Source of the DNA: Coenobita brevimanus
Lineage: Eukaryota > Arthropoda > Malacostraca > Decapoda > Coenobitidae
Length of the DNA stretch: 64,000 bases
Reading direction: 5' to 3'
Assembly (NCBI GenBank): GCA_032717465.1
Contig: CM064665.1
Location: forward strand, 23,908,588 to 23,972,587
The position numbers and the translations under genes are program-made. Shown piece by piece: positions 10,871-23,137 of this stretch (position 1 is its first letter; each line of letters starts with the position of its first letter). A model generated the notes under the pieces. It had not been told where the DNA came from and did not search any database. It saw only the letters and a program-made list of their open reading frames with translations.

Positions 10871-10961
<91 letters not shown>
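10871..10961. repeat. (AT)n microsatellite
   Basis: A pure AT run of about 45 units. Confidence 0.97.
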
Positions 10962-10962
<1 letters not shown>

Positions 10963-11307
10963 AGGTATTTATTTATTCTTTTGTTTATCCGTTGCTCTTC
11001 CTAGCATACACCCATGTACATACTCACACACATGTATACTTAATATACATGAATGTATATGCATGAACCTATGTGTATACTTTTAACAGAAAAAACGAGA
11101 GAAACAAGAAAAATAAATTATCAGCTGCAAATCCAGCAGTTCCCTACAGTGGCGGGGTACCTAACTGCACGCCCTCTAAAGGGCGTCGCGAGAGAACCCG
11201 GACACTGCACCGATAATCGATCAACAAGTGCCTTAGTACGACCACACCTGCTGACCACACACTTACTACCAAACTATCACTCACGCTGATACTTACACCG
11301 GACTATG

Positions 11308-11344
<37 letters not shown>

Positions 11345-11790
11345 GTTGCTCCCATCAGCCTTGTGTACAGATGTCTATCATGGTATATGTGTGGTAGTTC
11401 CAATCCTAAAATAGGCTCTGGTACGTGAACCTTACACTAGCCACTTTCTCCGATGCCTTACCAACACTGTATACGTGGTGGTCTCTGTATTACTCTCATG
11501 GTTCGTGTGTTGCAGCGACAGCGTAGGCTTCTGGTATGAAATTATTGTTCAACCTTACAATTAATACGCGCGCAAAAAAAAAAAAAAAAAATCATACAAA
11601 AATAAAATGATTGTAGGTCAGAGGAAACGCAACCGGGTAGAACACAAATGACTCAAATCGAACTGTTCCTGCAACACGTGAGAAGTGGGATGTGTATTAT
11701 ATAGACCAGACTCTACTGTATAATGCTACATATAAGCCAGTGTCATTGAACCCTTAGACAGCCGATATAACAAATGGAATTCAGCTAACA
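10962..11790. other. No gene seen; contains (CA)n and poly-A
   Basis: A (CA)16 run lies at 11311-11343 and an A run at 11574-11591. The rest has no recognisable structure. Confidence 0.5.
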
Positions 11791-12889
11791 CAGAGAGGAA
11801 GAGACAGGAGAGTGTGATGATAGGTCTAAGAGGGAGGGCGAAGAGGGGGTTTGGGAAGACATCAGATACACGGCTCAACAACTTTGTATAAAATGGGGGA
11901 ATGTACGTGATAATATGAGAACCATATTGAAAGTGGCCATAGTGAAAGAAAACTACTGGAGGCGATGATTTTGCAAACTGGGGGCGAGAGAGGGATGGAG
12001 AGAGGACAAAAGGGGCAGGAAGAGAATGAAAAATGAATAGAAAAAGGTATGGAAATATTTAAGAAAGTGTGCAATAGAAAGTGGGGACAGTAGAGGACAG
12101 CGTGAAAAGGAAGTAAAAAGGCACAAGGCGATGGCAAAATAATGACAAAGGAGAAAGCACAGAGGAAGAGAAGTAAAAAAAAAAAAAAACTACAGGGCGA
12201 TTGTAAAGTGGGAGCAGAAAAAGGCAGGAGTGTGAAACGGAAGTTGAAAAGACAAAAACTGAAATAGTTACAAGGACAATGAAAAGAAGAGGATATGAAG
12301 GAAGTAAAAGAAAAAAAAAAGAATTTCATAACAGAATAAGTGTGAGAGGGCGAGTGCGCAGAAGAGTGAAGTGTTACAGGGTGAGGGCAAAGCAGAGTGG
12401 AATAATCATAGAGAATGTAAATAAGAATGTAACAGTGCAGCGAGAGTAAATGAGAATGTAACATGACGGAGGAGTAGAAAGAAGAGTGTTGCTGGACAAG
12501 CAGAGAGGGGAAAGAAGAGCAGAGAGAGAGAGAATTTTGAGTGGCATCACCACTGAAAACTATTCCGTACTTACTTATAGAAAAAGGCAGTGGGCTTCTT
12601 ATTAATGATTCTTTGGGGTAAAGTGACGTGAAAAAGAAGCAAAAACTATGTATATGCAGACTGTAATTGGCTTAGGAGACTGAAAGAATAATATGAGTGC
12701 AATAAAGGATAGATGAGCGTAGAAAATACAGGAAGATTGTAATGTAAGTGATTGTAATGTAAAATGGAAATTTTGTAGGGACACAGCGAGTGAGGAGGGA
12801 AAGGGAGAGTGTAGGGAGAAGACAAGATATTAAAAGGACAGGGGGGAGGACAGGAGGGAGAGGGTGTAAATGGAAATTTGAAACAACCA

Positions 12890-12891
<2 letters not shown>
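11790..12891. repeat. Purine-rich (G/A) low-complexity block
   Basis: About 1.1 kb with strong G/A bias on the plus strand. It gives long, meaningless Ser/Phe/Leu open frames on the minus strand, for example 12464 to 11862. I do not count these as genes. Confidence 0.75.

Positions 12892-12931
<40 letters not shown>
12892..12931. repeat. (GA)n microsatellite
   Basis: A pure GA run of 20 units at the edge of the purine-rich block. Confidence 0.97.
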
Positions 12932-12934
<3 letters not shown>

Positions 12935-12999
12935 TGAAGGAGTGTGTGTGTGGTAATGCTTCACGGGAGGTGACATGGAGTATATTGGCCGCTGATGAT

Positions 13000-13678
13000 T
13001 TATGCTCCTTCTCCATCCCTCATTACCATCCTTCCTCCCCAGTTCCATCCTCCCCTTTCCTCTTTCCCTCTGTCTCTGCTTAGGCCTACCCTTCCTGCTT
13101 CCTTTGTTTTCAGTCTCTACCTCTTTTTCACTCAAACTCCTCCTCTGCTCCATCTTGCTCCTTCTCTCCCTCTACCCCTTCTCCATCCCTCTCTTCCTCT
13201 CCTCCTCCTCCTTCTCCTCTGTCCCTTCTTGTGTCCCTCTTCCTTCTTCTGTGATTCTCCTTTTTCTTCATTATTTCCTTTTCCTGCTTCTCCGGCCCCT
13301 TCTCCCCCTCCTTCCACTTGCACTCGTCCTACTCCTTCACTTCATCCCTCCTTCTTTACTCCTTTGCCCTCTCCATCTGTCCCTCCCTATCCTCTCGTTA
13401 TATTCTTCCTTCCTACCCTTCTTACCCGGCTCCTTCCCTCCCTTTTTCTCCTGATCCTCCCCCCATTCCCTCTCTCCATCCTCCCTTACTTCTCTCACTC
13501 CTTCTGTCTGTCTGCCTCTCTGTCTCTCTCCCTTCTTGTTCCTCCGTTCTTCTCTCACCCTATTACCCAGTTTCTTCTCTTTCTGTCCCTTACTCCTCTT
13601 GCTACTTCTACCTTCTCTCTATCTCTCTTGTCCCTCTCGCTCTCTCCCTTCTCGCCTGGCCTTCACCTGTCCCCCCCC

Positions 13679-13733
<55 letters not shown>

Positions 13734-13760
13734 TTCTCTCTCTCCCTCTCTTACACTCTT
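13000..13760. repeat. Pyrimidine-rich (C/T) low-complexity block with (TGTC)n and (TC)n
   Basis: About 760 bp of C/T on the plus strand. It ends in a TGTC tetranucleotide run (about 13680-13704) and an imperfect TC run to about 13750. The 255-residue open frame across it (12995-13762) is Leu/Pro/Ser only and is an artefact of composition. Confidence 0.85.
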
Positions 13761-14194
13761 AAAGTATTTTGTCGTGACTTCTTTTTACCCTATAGTCACT
13801 AACAAGAAATACTTTTTATTCAAAAAGGGGGGATATTATTCAATTTAAGAAAAAAGTTTCTAAGTGAAGGAATTAGTACTACTCCCCAGTCACTTTCCTA
13901 CCATAATTTTTTTTTCTTGCTAAATCCTCCTTTACCTATACTTTTAGGAGTCATCTAAGCAATGAAGGTGTTAGAAGTAATCTTCAGTAACCTCCTTATT
14001 GCTGTGAAGTTTATTTACCGATACGTTTTTCTTGCCTCCATCATATAGTATATATTATTTAGCTTAGGAAAACCTCCATTAGCGAAGGTAAGAGAATATG
14101 ATCTATTATCTCTCCAGTACCATAGCAACTTAAAATATTAGTCAATTCTTAATCCAAAATGCTTCATATTTACCTCCAACAGATCTCTAAACAA
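13761..14194. other. No gene seen
   Basis: AT-rich spacer with no recognisable element. Confidence 0.5.

Positions 14195-14251
<57 letters not shown>
14195..14251. repeat. (AC)n microsatellite
   Basis: A pure AC run of about 28 units. Confidence 0.97.
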
Positions 14252-14252
<1 letters not shown>

Positions 14253-14374
14253 CATCCTCGCGTACTGACACCATTCTGCGGTTCTTATGTCATAATGTGA
14301 TACTCGCTGCAGCTAGCGTGGTACAACGGTGTAATTTAGAGAGAAAGACGTCATCAATTTCTGAAGTAATTTTT

Positions 14375-15955
14375 CTATCTATCTATCTATTACCTAGGCT
14401 GCTTCCCCCAAGGAAAGGAAGGTAGCCGAGACAGGACGACACACTCCCCATTTACTCATCCATTCAAACACATACATTCGCATCTTAGCCCCAAAGGGGA
14501 GAACGGACAGATTCTCACCGCACCACACCGCACAAGGGTCAACTGCGCAATGCAATCAGTGACATCCGCAGCAGGGCCCGACAGCAGAACTGGTTTACCC
14601 CTGCCACATCATAACAGACCCATCCCCTTACCCGCACCTGACCTGACTAGCTGATCAGACCAAATGAGGGAGAATATCCCCTCAGGGCTGCGTCATCACT
14701 TATTCATTCACAATTTCTCTCCATTTATTTCTGTCACGCACAGCCACTCTTCCTTGCTCAACAGACATCCCTCTCGCATCCAGCGATCTCTTCACATTGT
14801 CCATCCATCCTATTCGTGGTCTTCCTCTCAGCCTTACACCTCTCACATCAGATCTAGTTATCTTTTTCACCTATCGCTCATTATCCATTCTCTCCATATG
14901 CCCAAACCATCGCAACACCCTTTGCTCAACCCTATCAGCCATCTCCCGAACAACTCCAGTTCTCCTTCGCACTTCATCATTTCGCACTCGATCCATACGC
15001 GTCACTCCACACATACTCCTCAGATACCTCATTTCCATTACATTCAAACTTTTCCTCTCTGCTACACCCATATTCCATGTTTCAGCCCCAAATAATGCAG
15101 TTGGTACAACAACACCCTCATACAGCCTTCTCATTACATCCATTCTAAGCGAACGACATCTAAACACTTTTTTCATTCCTCCCAGCACCTTTCCTACTTC
15201 GTTTATTCTAAACTTCACTTCTGTATCTATTCTTCCATCCACAGCAACATGTGACCCTAGATACTTAAAACACTCTACCTCCTCAAGCAATTCGCCATTC
15301 AAAACTATATTCATCCCCCTACCATCTACCAACCTCGTACACTTCATCACTTTACTATTATTCTCATTTACTTTCAATTTCCTCCTTTCACACACCCTTC
15401 CAAACTCCTCTACCAACTGTCTCAATCTCTCCTCTGAATCAGCCACCAGTGCAGTATCATCTGCAAACAGCAACTGCTTCAGATCCCACTCTCCACCATC
15501 AACATTCACTAGACTCAGACCTCCACCTAAAACTCTTGCATTCACCTCCCTTACAACACCATCCATGTAAATATTAAACAACCAAGGCGACATCACACAT
15601 CCCTGTTGCAGCCCTACTCTCACGGGAAACCAATCACTCATAGCATTTCCCACTCTTACACACGCTCTACTATTTACATAAAAACTTTTCACTCCTCTTA
15701 GTAACCTACCATCAAGTCGATACAATCTTAAAACAGTCCACAAAGCCTCCCTATCAATTCTATCATACGCTTTCTCTAAATCCACGAATGCCCAAAACAC
15801 ATCCTTGCCTTTCGCTAAATACTTTTCACACACTTGTCTCACAGCAAACACCTGATCCACGCATCCCCTCCCTCTCCGAAAGCCACACTGCTCATCACCA
15901 ATCACTCCCTCTGTACCCTCTCTAACTCTCATAATTAACACTCTGCTATGAAATA
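14375..15955 (-). mobile_element. 5'-truncated RTE-like LINE with (TAGA)n tail
   Basis: On the minus strand this runs from within the RT fingers to the 3' UTR and ends in a TAGA tetranucleotide tail (14375-14390 on the plus strand). Simple-repeat tails in place of poly-A are common in RTE and CR1 groups. The left part of the RT and the whole endonuclease are missing, as expected from incomplete reverse transcription. A roughly 300-bp 3' UTR (14391-14699) separates the stop from the tail. Confidence 0.8.
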
Positions 15956-15959
15956 TCAA
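14700..15959 (-). pseudogene. RTE-like reverse transcriptase, N-terminally truncated, one in-frame stop
   Basis: The open frame starts inside the RT at the truncation point (VREGTEGVIGDEQCGFRRGRG). It holds motif A FVDLEKAYDRIDR, motif B VGLQQGCVMSPWLF and motif C LLFADDTALVADS, so the catalytic aspartates remain. After these come the thumb and a C-terminal region with the RTE-type signature RWFGHMERMDNER. A TAG at 14871-14873 interrupts, but the same frame continues through RLRGRPRIGWMDNV and NKWREIVNE to the natural TAA at 14700-14702. The domain is unusually well preserved for a truncated copy. The few residues before about 15945 may derive from flanking DNA. Confidence 0.83.
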
Positions 15960-16179
15960 GAAGTTAATAATGCAGCACCATGAGACTGATACATTATACA
16001 GAAGTGGAGCATGACGTCTTGATTACAGCTTATGGCGGAGTGACATGGCGGCGCCCCTCCCTTGTTGCAGAACAGCCTCACACATTTGAATGATTTTCTC
16101 ATCATCGTCAGCATTATCATCAGTATTAATGTCAGTACCAACCTCTGCGCCATGAGAATCATTATCTCATATCGTCTTC

Positions 16180-17370
16180 ATCATCTTCAACGCCACACTT
16201 AAAACACTTGTTCCTCATATCGATAAAAAGTCTCACTGAAAGTTTCAAATTTTCCTGGACTCACAACCAAATCCTCGATATACGAGAGAAAGCAATCATC
16301 ATTACCAAACTCAAACTAGGAAAACCACTCAATAGTTCTTCTTAAAGACTAATTTCGCTACACTGTGCACCATCCAAAATCTTATAGAAGATTAATCCTG
16401 AAGAACTTGATGCCTGTTTTACTCTGTTTGACTTCATACATGGATTCCGACCTAATCACTCATGCTCCGCACACCATCCCAAATTAATCCATCCTGAACA
16501 ACTTTTGTCATGAAAGTATCACCATTAATAACCACTCTAGCAGCGATAGACAGTGGCACAGCTTTTGATACAGTACCAACACACATCATGATCTGCAAAA
16601 CCATGGACACAAATATGGAATACAACGATAAAACATGGCTGACCTACTGCCAGGCAGATTCTCAGTTACTCTACCAGGCCAAAGTTCGTCATTCAGACCA
16701 GTATCCTACAGCGTTATACTGAGCTATGTCCTTTCACCCTCCCTTTTTATGCTTTTCGTTCACGAACTACCAACCCTCCTCCTTCAGTAGCAGTTGCTGC
16801 CTTATACCAATGACAGCAACAGCTTCACGACACCAGAGCTCAACACGTAGCGGGACAACTCCAACAGTACCTACGTCAACAGACCACTGGCTTCAACAAA
16901 GCAAAGGCTGCTTCATCAACCAAATCAACCACCATCTTTTCTCTTGATATAGGCATGAATCTCACCAATCTCGAACACAGTCACAGGGTTAACTTTAACC
17001 AAACACGGGAATGACATCCCCAGCAATCTAGTTGTTGCTTTGAATACACGCATGACGTTTTCTCATGATACAAGCAACACCATTCTAAAGTCATCTCGTA
17101 TACTGACTTCCTTGAAAACTCGTGCAGGCACTACCTCCGGACAGCAGCAAGAATCACTGAATACCTTCTATAAACAGGTCATTCGAATGACAATATATTA
17201 CGTCAGTTCGCAATACTCCGCAATACTCCCGGGTGACCTCCATCGTGTCTTATTTCAGTCTCAACACAAAATACAGCTCACAAACAGTCCTCTATTCCCA
17301 CACAGCAATGCTGCAGCTCTCCGCACCACAAACACACTTACCTCGTACACCACGCTGTCATAACACATTA
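16180..17370 (+). pseudogene. Highly decayed LINE reverse transcriptase relic
   Basis: Fragments of an RT can be followed across all three plus frames. LAAIDSGTAFDTVPTHI at about 16534-16590 resembles RT motif A (D...AFD). Around 16700-16760 an RT motif B-like PQGSVLS/PSLF run is just discernible out of frame, and near 16790-16860 there is a Y-x-DDS-like motif C remnant. The thumb/C-terminal part lies at about 16960-17240 (QQQESLNTFYKQVIRMTIYY). No frame stays open beyond about 100 codons. This is the oldest-looking LINE in the window. The family call is low confidence. Confidence 0.6.
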
Positions 17371-17586
17371 CAGTAGGTCTTTTAACATAACCTCAACAAA
17401 AGGTCTTTGGTAGCAGCCGATTGATGTGGTTGTGTCCGGCTATTCAATGGGTTCATAGCGAACGTAGCATGGAGCGCAAAAACAAAAACAAATATTTTCA
17501 TATCAGTCACCATCACTATTATTATAGTTCTGTTCTTCATGGTTAAAAACTTACTTATTACCCGCAAGACTATCATTATTTTAGTA

Positions 17587-18832
17587 TCTCACTGAAGAAG
17601 AGGTAAATTAAACTTTTTACTATATAAAAGTAGATGTACAAAGCTAGAATACAAATAAACATAATATAATATATTGTGAAGTGAATGATCTTCCCTTGAC
17701 CGACTATTTAAACCAGACTGGTGCTGGGCAAGATCAGCAATAAAAAGGGTGCAAGGTGTTTCTACTCCACCTCAACTGTAGGAGCTCGAAGAAGACTTTG
17801 GGTGGCGTCAGTTGACTTGGCAAGAACACTGCTGCTGTGGGTGATTTGATCTGGTTCATGTAGTGAACTTCAGGACATGGTGAAGCATTGCTACTGTAAG
17901 AGCACCACTGTGAATTCCTGTGGTGAGGGAGAGTTACTTGATGGCCGGACAAAGTGTTGCCTGCTTTAAAGCTACTCACCAGTGAGTCTCTCCTGCTGTA
18001 GACTCTGACTATATGAAAGGGAATCAGGAGGGTCCTCTACCATGGACCTCCGATGGGAGGGTGGTGTTAGTTGTTGGTCCATCTGGTTTGTCCAGGAGCT
18101 GAAGGTGGAGCTGGAGGACCACGCCATATCTTTTACGTAGGCACACGACACTTTGTACAGCAGTAGACCCTCACCCGGACCAGAGTTTATAGGGGGTGGG
18201 ACTCTTGGGGGTGACCCCTACGCCTCCTGTGTAAATGAATATTTCTTTCCTCTTTCAGTATTGCAGGCTGGGTGAGGCTATCAAAGGCGTCCTTTGTTAT
18301 GTATTAATCAGTACAGTATAACGAAGACTTTGGACTGGAGGCATTCGGTAAAATGTTCATATATCCCTTGAGTACGAGAGGTCTTTCATAAACTTAATAA
18401 AACTGTCCAGAGACTGCAGGTATAAACTAATGAAAGTTGTATTGCCACTGAAGGGTAATACATAAATATACACAGCATTATAATTACCGTCTAGTAAAAA
18501 CATTCCCCATGTCGTGGAGCACTCCAGCAATTAGCCTTGTTGTTGTACATCACACTCCAGAAGACAGGCGTTTATTTCATCAAAGCACAAAACCAGATGC
18601 CATACGTGCTTCACAACATCTAGGTACAGGGCTAACATTTGCCTTCCCAAGCACATCATACTCAAAATTGTCATCATCATCAACACCATCATCATCATCA
18701 TCAACGTCATGCTATTTCCCATTAGCTTATAGGTTAATTTTCGGGAATATACAATAAAAGTACTACAGTCGACCCCTTAGCTGAAACCTTATACAGCATA
18801 GTTAATTTCACACCGTAATCTTCTCTGATTAT
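17587..18832. repeat. Duplicated flank, copy A
   Basis: About 1.25 kb here matches 21300-22970 in the same orientation with moderate divergence. Examples are 'gtagatgtac' at both starts, 'ccatggacctccg', 'ttttacgtaggcacacga' and 'gatgccatacgtgcttcacaac'. Copy A lacks two insertions found in copy B, so it preserves their empty sites. It contains a short ATC-rich tract (18660-18710). No coding evidence. Confidence 0.85.
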
Positions 18833-19060
18833 TATTATGTTTAAATGCCGTAACTTACATCAAAGACAGTGCCAACTAACTTAATAACTGCATCTGTTTG
18901 TAACGCCGGCAGCATTCACAAGCCAAAATTTTTATTATACTGTATATCAAATAATTATATGCCAAACGAAATGCCGGACACACACGATAACTAAGCCCTT
19001 TCTAATTATGACTACAAAATTATTGTTGATACTGGCTTTCAAATTAGAGCAAATTGTATT

Positions 19061-21278
19061 ATCTCTTTTTTTCAGACTCGGGTTTCCTTTTCTCAGACCA
19101 GGGTCACTTCTTTTTTTCAGACCCGGGCCTCTTCCTTTTTTTCAGACCATGGGATCTTCTTTTTTTTTTTTTTTTTTTTTACACAGGTGTCTTCTTTTTT
19201 TCAGACCCGGATCTCTTCTTATTTTTCACACCCGGGTCTTCATTTTTTCACATCCAGGTCTTCTTTGTTCACACCCGGGTGTCTTCTTTTTTAGACCCGG
19301 GTCTGTTCTTTTTATCACACCCGGGTCTCTTCTTTTTTCAGACCCGGGTCTCTCTTCCTTTTTTCTGACCCAGGTGTGTTCTCTTCCTCAGACTCGGGTC
19401 TCTTCAAACCCCGATATCTTTTTCCAGACCCGGGTCTCTTCTTTTTTTCACACCCGGGTTTCTTCTTTTTTCACACCCGGACCTCTTCTTTTTTCCAGAC
19501 CCGGATTACTTCGTTTTTTTCAAAACCGGGTTTCTTCATTTTTTTCAGGACCCGGGTTCATTCCTTTTTTCAGACACGGGTCTCTCCTTCTTTCACACCC
19601 CTGTCTCTCCTCCTTTTTTCAGACCCGTGTCTCTTTCTTCTCTGACCCCGGTCTCTTCTTTTTTTTTCAGATTCTGGTCTCTTCTTTTTTTCAGACCCGA
19701 GTCTCTTCTTTTTTTCAGACCTGGGTCTCTTCTTTTTTTTAGTCCCGGGTCTCTTCGTTTCTTCAAAACCGCGTGTCTTCCTTCAAAACCTGGTGTCTTC
19801 CTTTTATTCAGACCCGGGTCTCTCCTCCTTCTTTCGGACCTCGGTCTTCCTCCATTTCTTAGACCCTGGTCTCTCCTTTTTTCAGACTCCGGTCTCTCCT
19901 TTTTTTCAGACCCGGGTTTCTCCTTTTTTCAGACCCCTGTCGCTCCTTTTTTTCCAGACCCGGGTTTCTTCTTTTTTTAAGACCCGGGTCTCTCCTTTTT
20001 TCAGACCCCTGTCGCTCCTTTTTTTCCAGACCCGGGTTTCTTCTTTTTTTTCAGACCCGGGTCTCTTCTTTTTATCAGACCCGGGTCTCTCTTCCTATTC
20101 TGAGACCCGGGTCTCTCTTTCATTTTTTCTGACCCGGGTGTGTTCTTTTCATCAGACCCGAGTCTCTTCAGACCCGGATATCTTTATTTCAGACCCGGCC
20201 TCTTTTTTTTTTTTTTCAGACCCTGTCTCTCCTTTTTTCAGACTCGGGTCTCTTCTTTCTTTCAGACCCGGATCTCTTATTTTTCTTGAGACCCGGGTCT
20301 TTGGTTTTACTGTGACTCGGGTCTCTCCTCCGCCTCTCAGACCCGGGTCTCTTCTTTTTTTCAGACCCGGGTCTCTTCTTTTTTCAGACCAGGATCTCTT
20401 CATTTTTTCGGACTCGGGTCTCTTCATTTGTCAGACCCTGGTCTCCTCTTTTTTCAGACCCTGGTCTTTTTCCTTTTTGAGACCCGGGTCTTTATTCCTT
20501 TTTTCAGACCCGGGTCTCTCTTTTTTGAGACCCGGGACTCTTCTTTTTTCAGACCCGGGTCTCTTCTTTTTTTCAGACCCGGGTCTCTTCTTTTTTTTCA
20601 GACCCGGGTCTCTCCTCCTACTTTCAGACCCTTGTCTCTCCTTTTTCAGACCCGGGTCTCTTGTTTTGTATTTTTTTCAGTCCCCGGTCTCTTCTTTTTT
20701 TCAGACTTAAGTCTCTTCTTTTTTTCAGACCCGATTCTCCTTTTTTATGTCCCGTGTCTCTTCGTTTTTTTTTGTTTTGTTTTTTTCAAAACCTGGTGTC
20801 TTCCTTTTTTGTCAGACCCGGATCTCTCCCTTTTTCAAACACGGGTCTCTCCTCGTTATTTCAGACCCCTGTCTCTCCTCCTTTTCTCAGACCCAGGTCT
20901 CTCCTTTTTTTTCAGGCCCTGGTCTCTCCTCCTTTTCTCAGACCCCGGTCTCTCCTTTTTCAGACCTGGATCTCTCTTTTTTTTTTTTTTTTTTTTTTTC
21001 AGAGCCGGGTCTTTTCTTTTCTTCAGACCCGGGTTTCGTCTTTTCTTCTGACCCGGGTCTCTTCCTTTTTTATCAGACCCGAGACTCTACCTTTTTTCAG
21101 ACTCGGGTCTCTTCTTTCTTTCAGACCCGGGTCTCATATTTTTCTTGAGACCCAGGTCTCTTGTTTTATTGTGACCCGGGTCTCTCCTCCTTCTTTCAGA
21201 CCCCTGTCTCTCCTCCTTTTTTCACACCTGGGTCTCTTCTTCCTTTCAGACCCGGGTCTCTTCCTTTTTTCTGTCCAA
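19061..21278. repeat. GACCCGGGTC minisatellite array (~24-bp unit)
   Basis: About 2.2 kb, roughly 90 or more units. Each unit is close to CAGACCCGGGTCTCTTCTTT followed by a variable T run and the next CAG. The core GACCCGGGTC is a perfect 10-bp palindrome. Unit length varies by poly-T length (about 22-27 bp). Since 24 bp is divisible by three, long repetitive frames arise (19008-19742, 19793-20710) with FFQTRVSS or RPGSLLFF repeats; these are not proteins I would annotate. Higher-order repeats are visible: a block at 19342-19430 recurs at 20105-20195, one at 20268-20342 recurs at 21125-21200, and a 74-bp block at 19930 repeats at 20004. Confidence 0.96.
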
Positions 21279-21381
21279 GATTGTAGTTTCTTGTTGGAAA
21301 TAAAGGTAAACTTAACCTTTTACTATACAAATGTAGATGTACAGAGCTAGAATGCAAATACACGTAATGTAATATGTTGTG

Positions 21382-21559
21382 GATTAAGCTTGTGCAGGTT
21401 TATATCCAAGGGACGGTTGGAGTTTATTGCTCACGTAATGCCATCCAGGGATAAGTGAGGCTTGTCACTCATCTTAAATATCAGGTTCAACTTTCCTAGC
21501 CCCGGGTTCCTTTGATCCTCATGGGGCAACATAGGATTGGATGATGGATGGATGCCCCT
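21382..21559 (+). mobile_element. SINE-like dispersed repeat, copy 1
   Basis: This segment is absent from the equivalent place in copy A (near 17680). It shares 'cacgtaatgcca', 'agggatgagtgagg', 'tagccccggg' and a terminal GATGGATGGATG-type tail with 34770-34852 and 42400-42615. A short A-box-like head may be present in the 42-kb copy, but I could not confirm tRNA ancestry. Confidence 0.7.
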
Positions 21560-22271
21560 GAATTGAATGGTCTTCCCTTGATCGACATTTAAAACCAGAC
21601 TGGTGCTGGTAAGATCGACAATACGAAGGGTGCGAGACGTTTCTGGTCCATCTCAACTGCAGGGACTCCAAGAAGACTTTGAGTGGCGTTGGATGATTTG
21701 CCAAGGACCTGCTGCCCTCAGGTCACTGTACTGTTGTTGAGGGTGGCAGACTGTGGTTCATGCGGTGAACCTCAAGGCATGGTAGTGCATCAGTACTGTA
21801 AGAGCACCACTAATAATTTCTATGTGGTGAGATAGTTACTTGCTGGCTGGACAAAGTGTTACTTGTTTTAAAGCTAGACACCAGGGCCTCTCCCCTACCG
21901 TAAGCTCTGACTGTGTGAAAGGGAGGCAGGAGAGTCCTCTACCATGGACCTCCGGTGGAAGGGTGGTGTTAGCTGATGGTCGACTGTATTCTTCTGCAGC
22001 AGAAGGCTGGGCTGAGGGGAACACATTATAGTTTTTACGTAGGCACACGAAATTTTGCGCAGTAGTAGACCTTTACCCGGACCACAGTGTGTACAGAGTG
22101 GGACCACCGGGGTTGGCTCCTTCACCTCCTATACAAATAATTATTTCCTTCAGCTTTTAGTAGTGAAGGGTTGGGTGCAGCTATTAAAGGTGCCTTTGTC
22201 TTGTATTATTCAGCATTATGGAGACGACGAACTGGAGGGTTACGGTATAACATGCACATATCCCTTTAGTA

Positions 22272-22555
<284 letters not shown>

Positions 22556-23137
22556 CTTTAGTAAGTGAAGTTTTTTATCAGATGTATATAAATGTTAAAA
22601 AATTGTTGAAATAAACTAATGAGAGAAGTATCGCTATTGAAGGTGTTATAAAAAAATCTATTCCATCATCATTACTGCCTGGTTAAATCATTCCTCCTGG
22701 TGTGGTGCACTCCTAGCAGTTAGCCTTGATGGAATATATCACACTCACAAGACAGGCGTGTGTTGCATCACAGCCAAAACAAGATGCCATACGTGCTTCA
22801 CAACACCTGGTTACACGGCTTTCATTTGCCCTCCCCAGTACATCATCATCATGCTACTTTACACTAATACATGGGAAATTTTCGGGAAGATAAGAGTATT
22901 ACAATAGCCCTCTTGGCTGGACCTTGTACAGCTCATTTAATTTCGAACTCTAATCTTCTCTATTTATTAGGAGCAGACTGTAGCACCAGTCGAGCAGGGC
23001 AGTACTCCCAAGGTGGATGGAAAGCTGATGACAGGGAGAGCTGGAGCTCCCGTTTCATCAGCCCTCGGGACTAGTTCCTGACCATCCCCCTCTGCTGAAC
23101 CTCTTCAGTGTCTCAATAACACAGAGAGTAGGCCAGC

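Noticed and set aside
11141..11230. GC-rich segment considered as a tRNA or structured RNA
   Set aside because: The small inverted word CGCCCTCTAAAGGGCG is present, but no tRNA arms or other RNA family features could be identified.
12995..13762. 255-codon Leu/Pro/Ser open frame
   Set aside because: It is explained fully by C/T-rich composition, and overlapping frames look the same.
19008..20710. Long open frames (244 and 305 codons) over the GACCCGGGTC array
   Set aside because: They encode only an eight-residue repeat produced by a ~24-bp unit, drift between frames as T-runs vary, and have no domain. Artefact of a period divisible by three.
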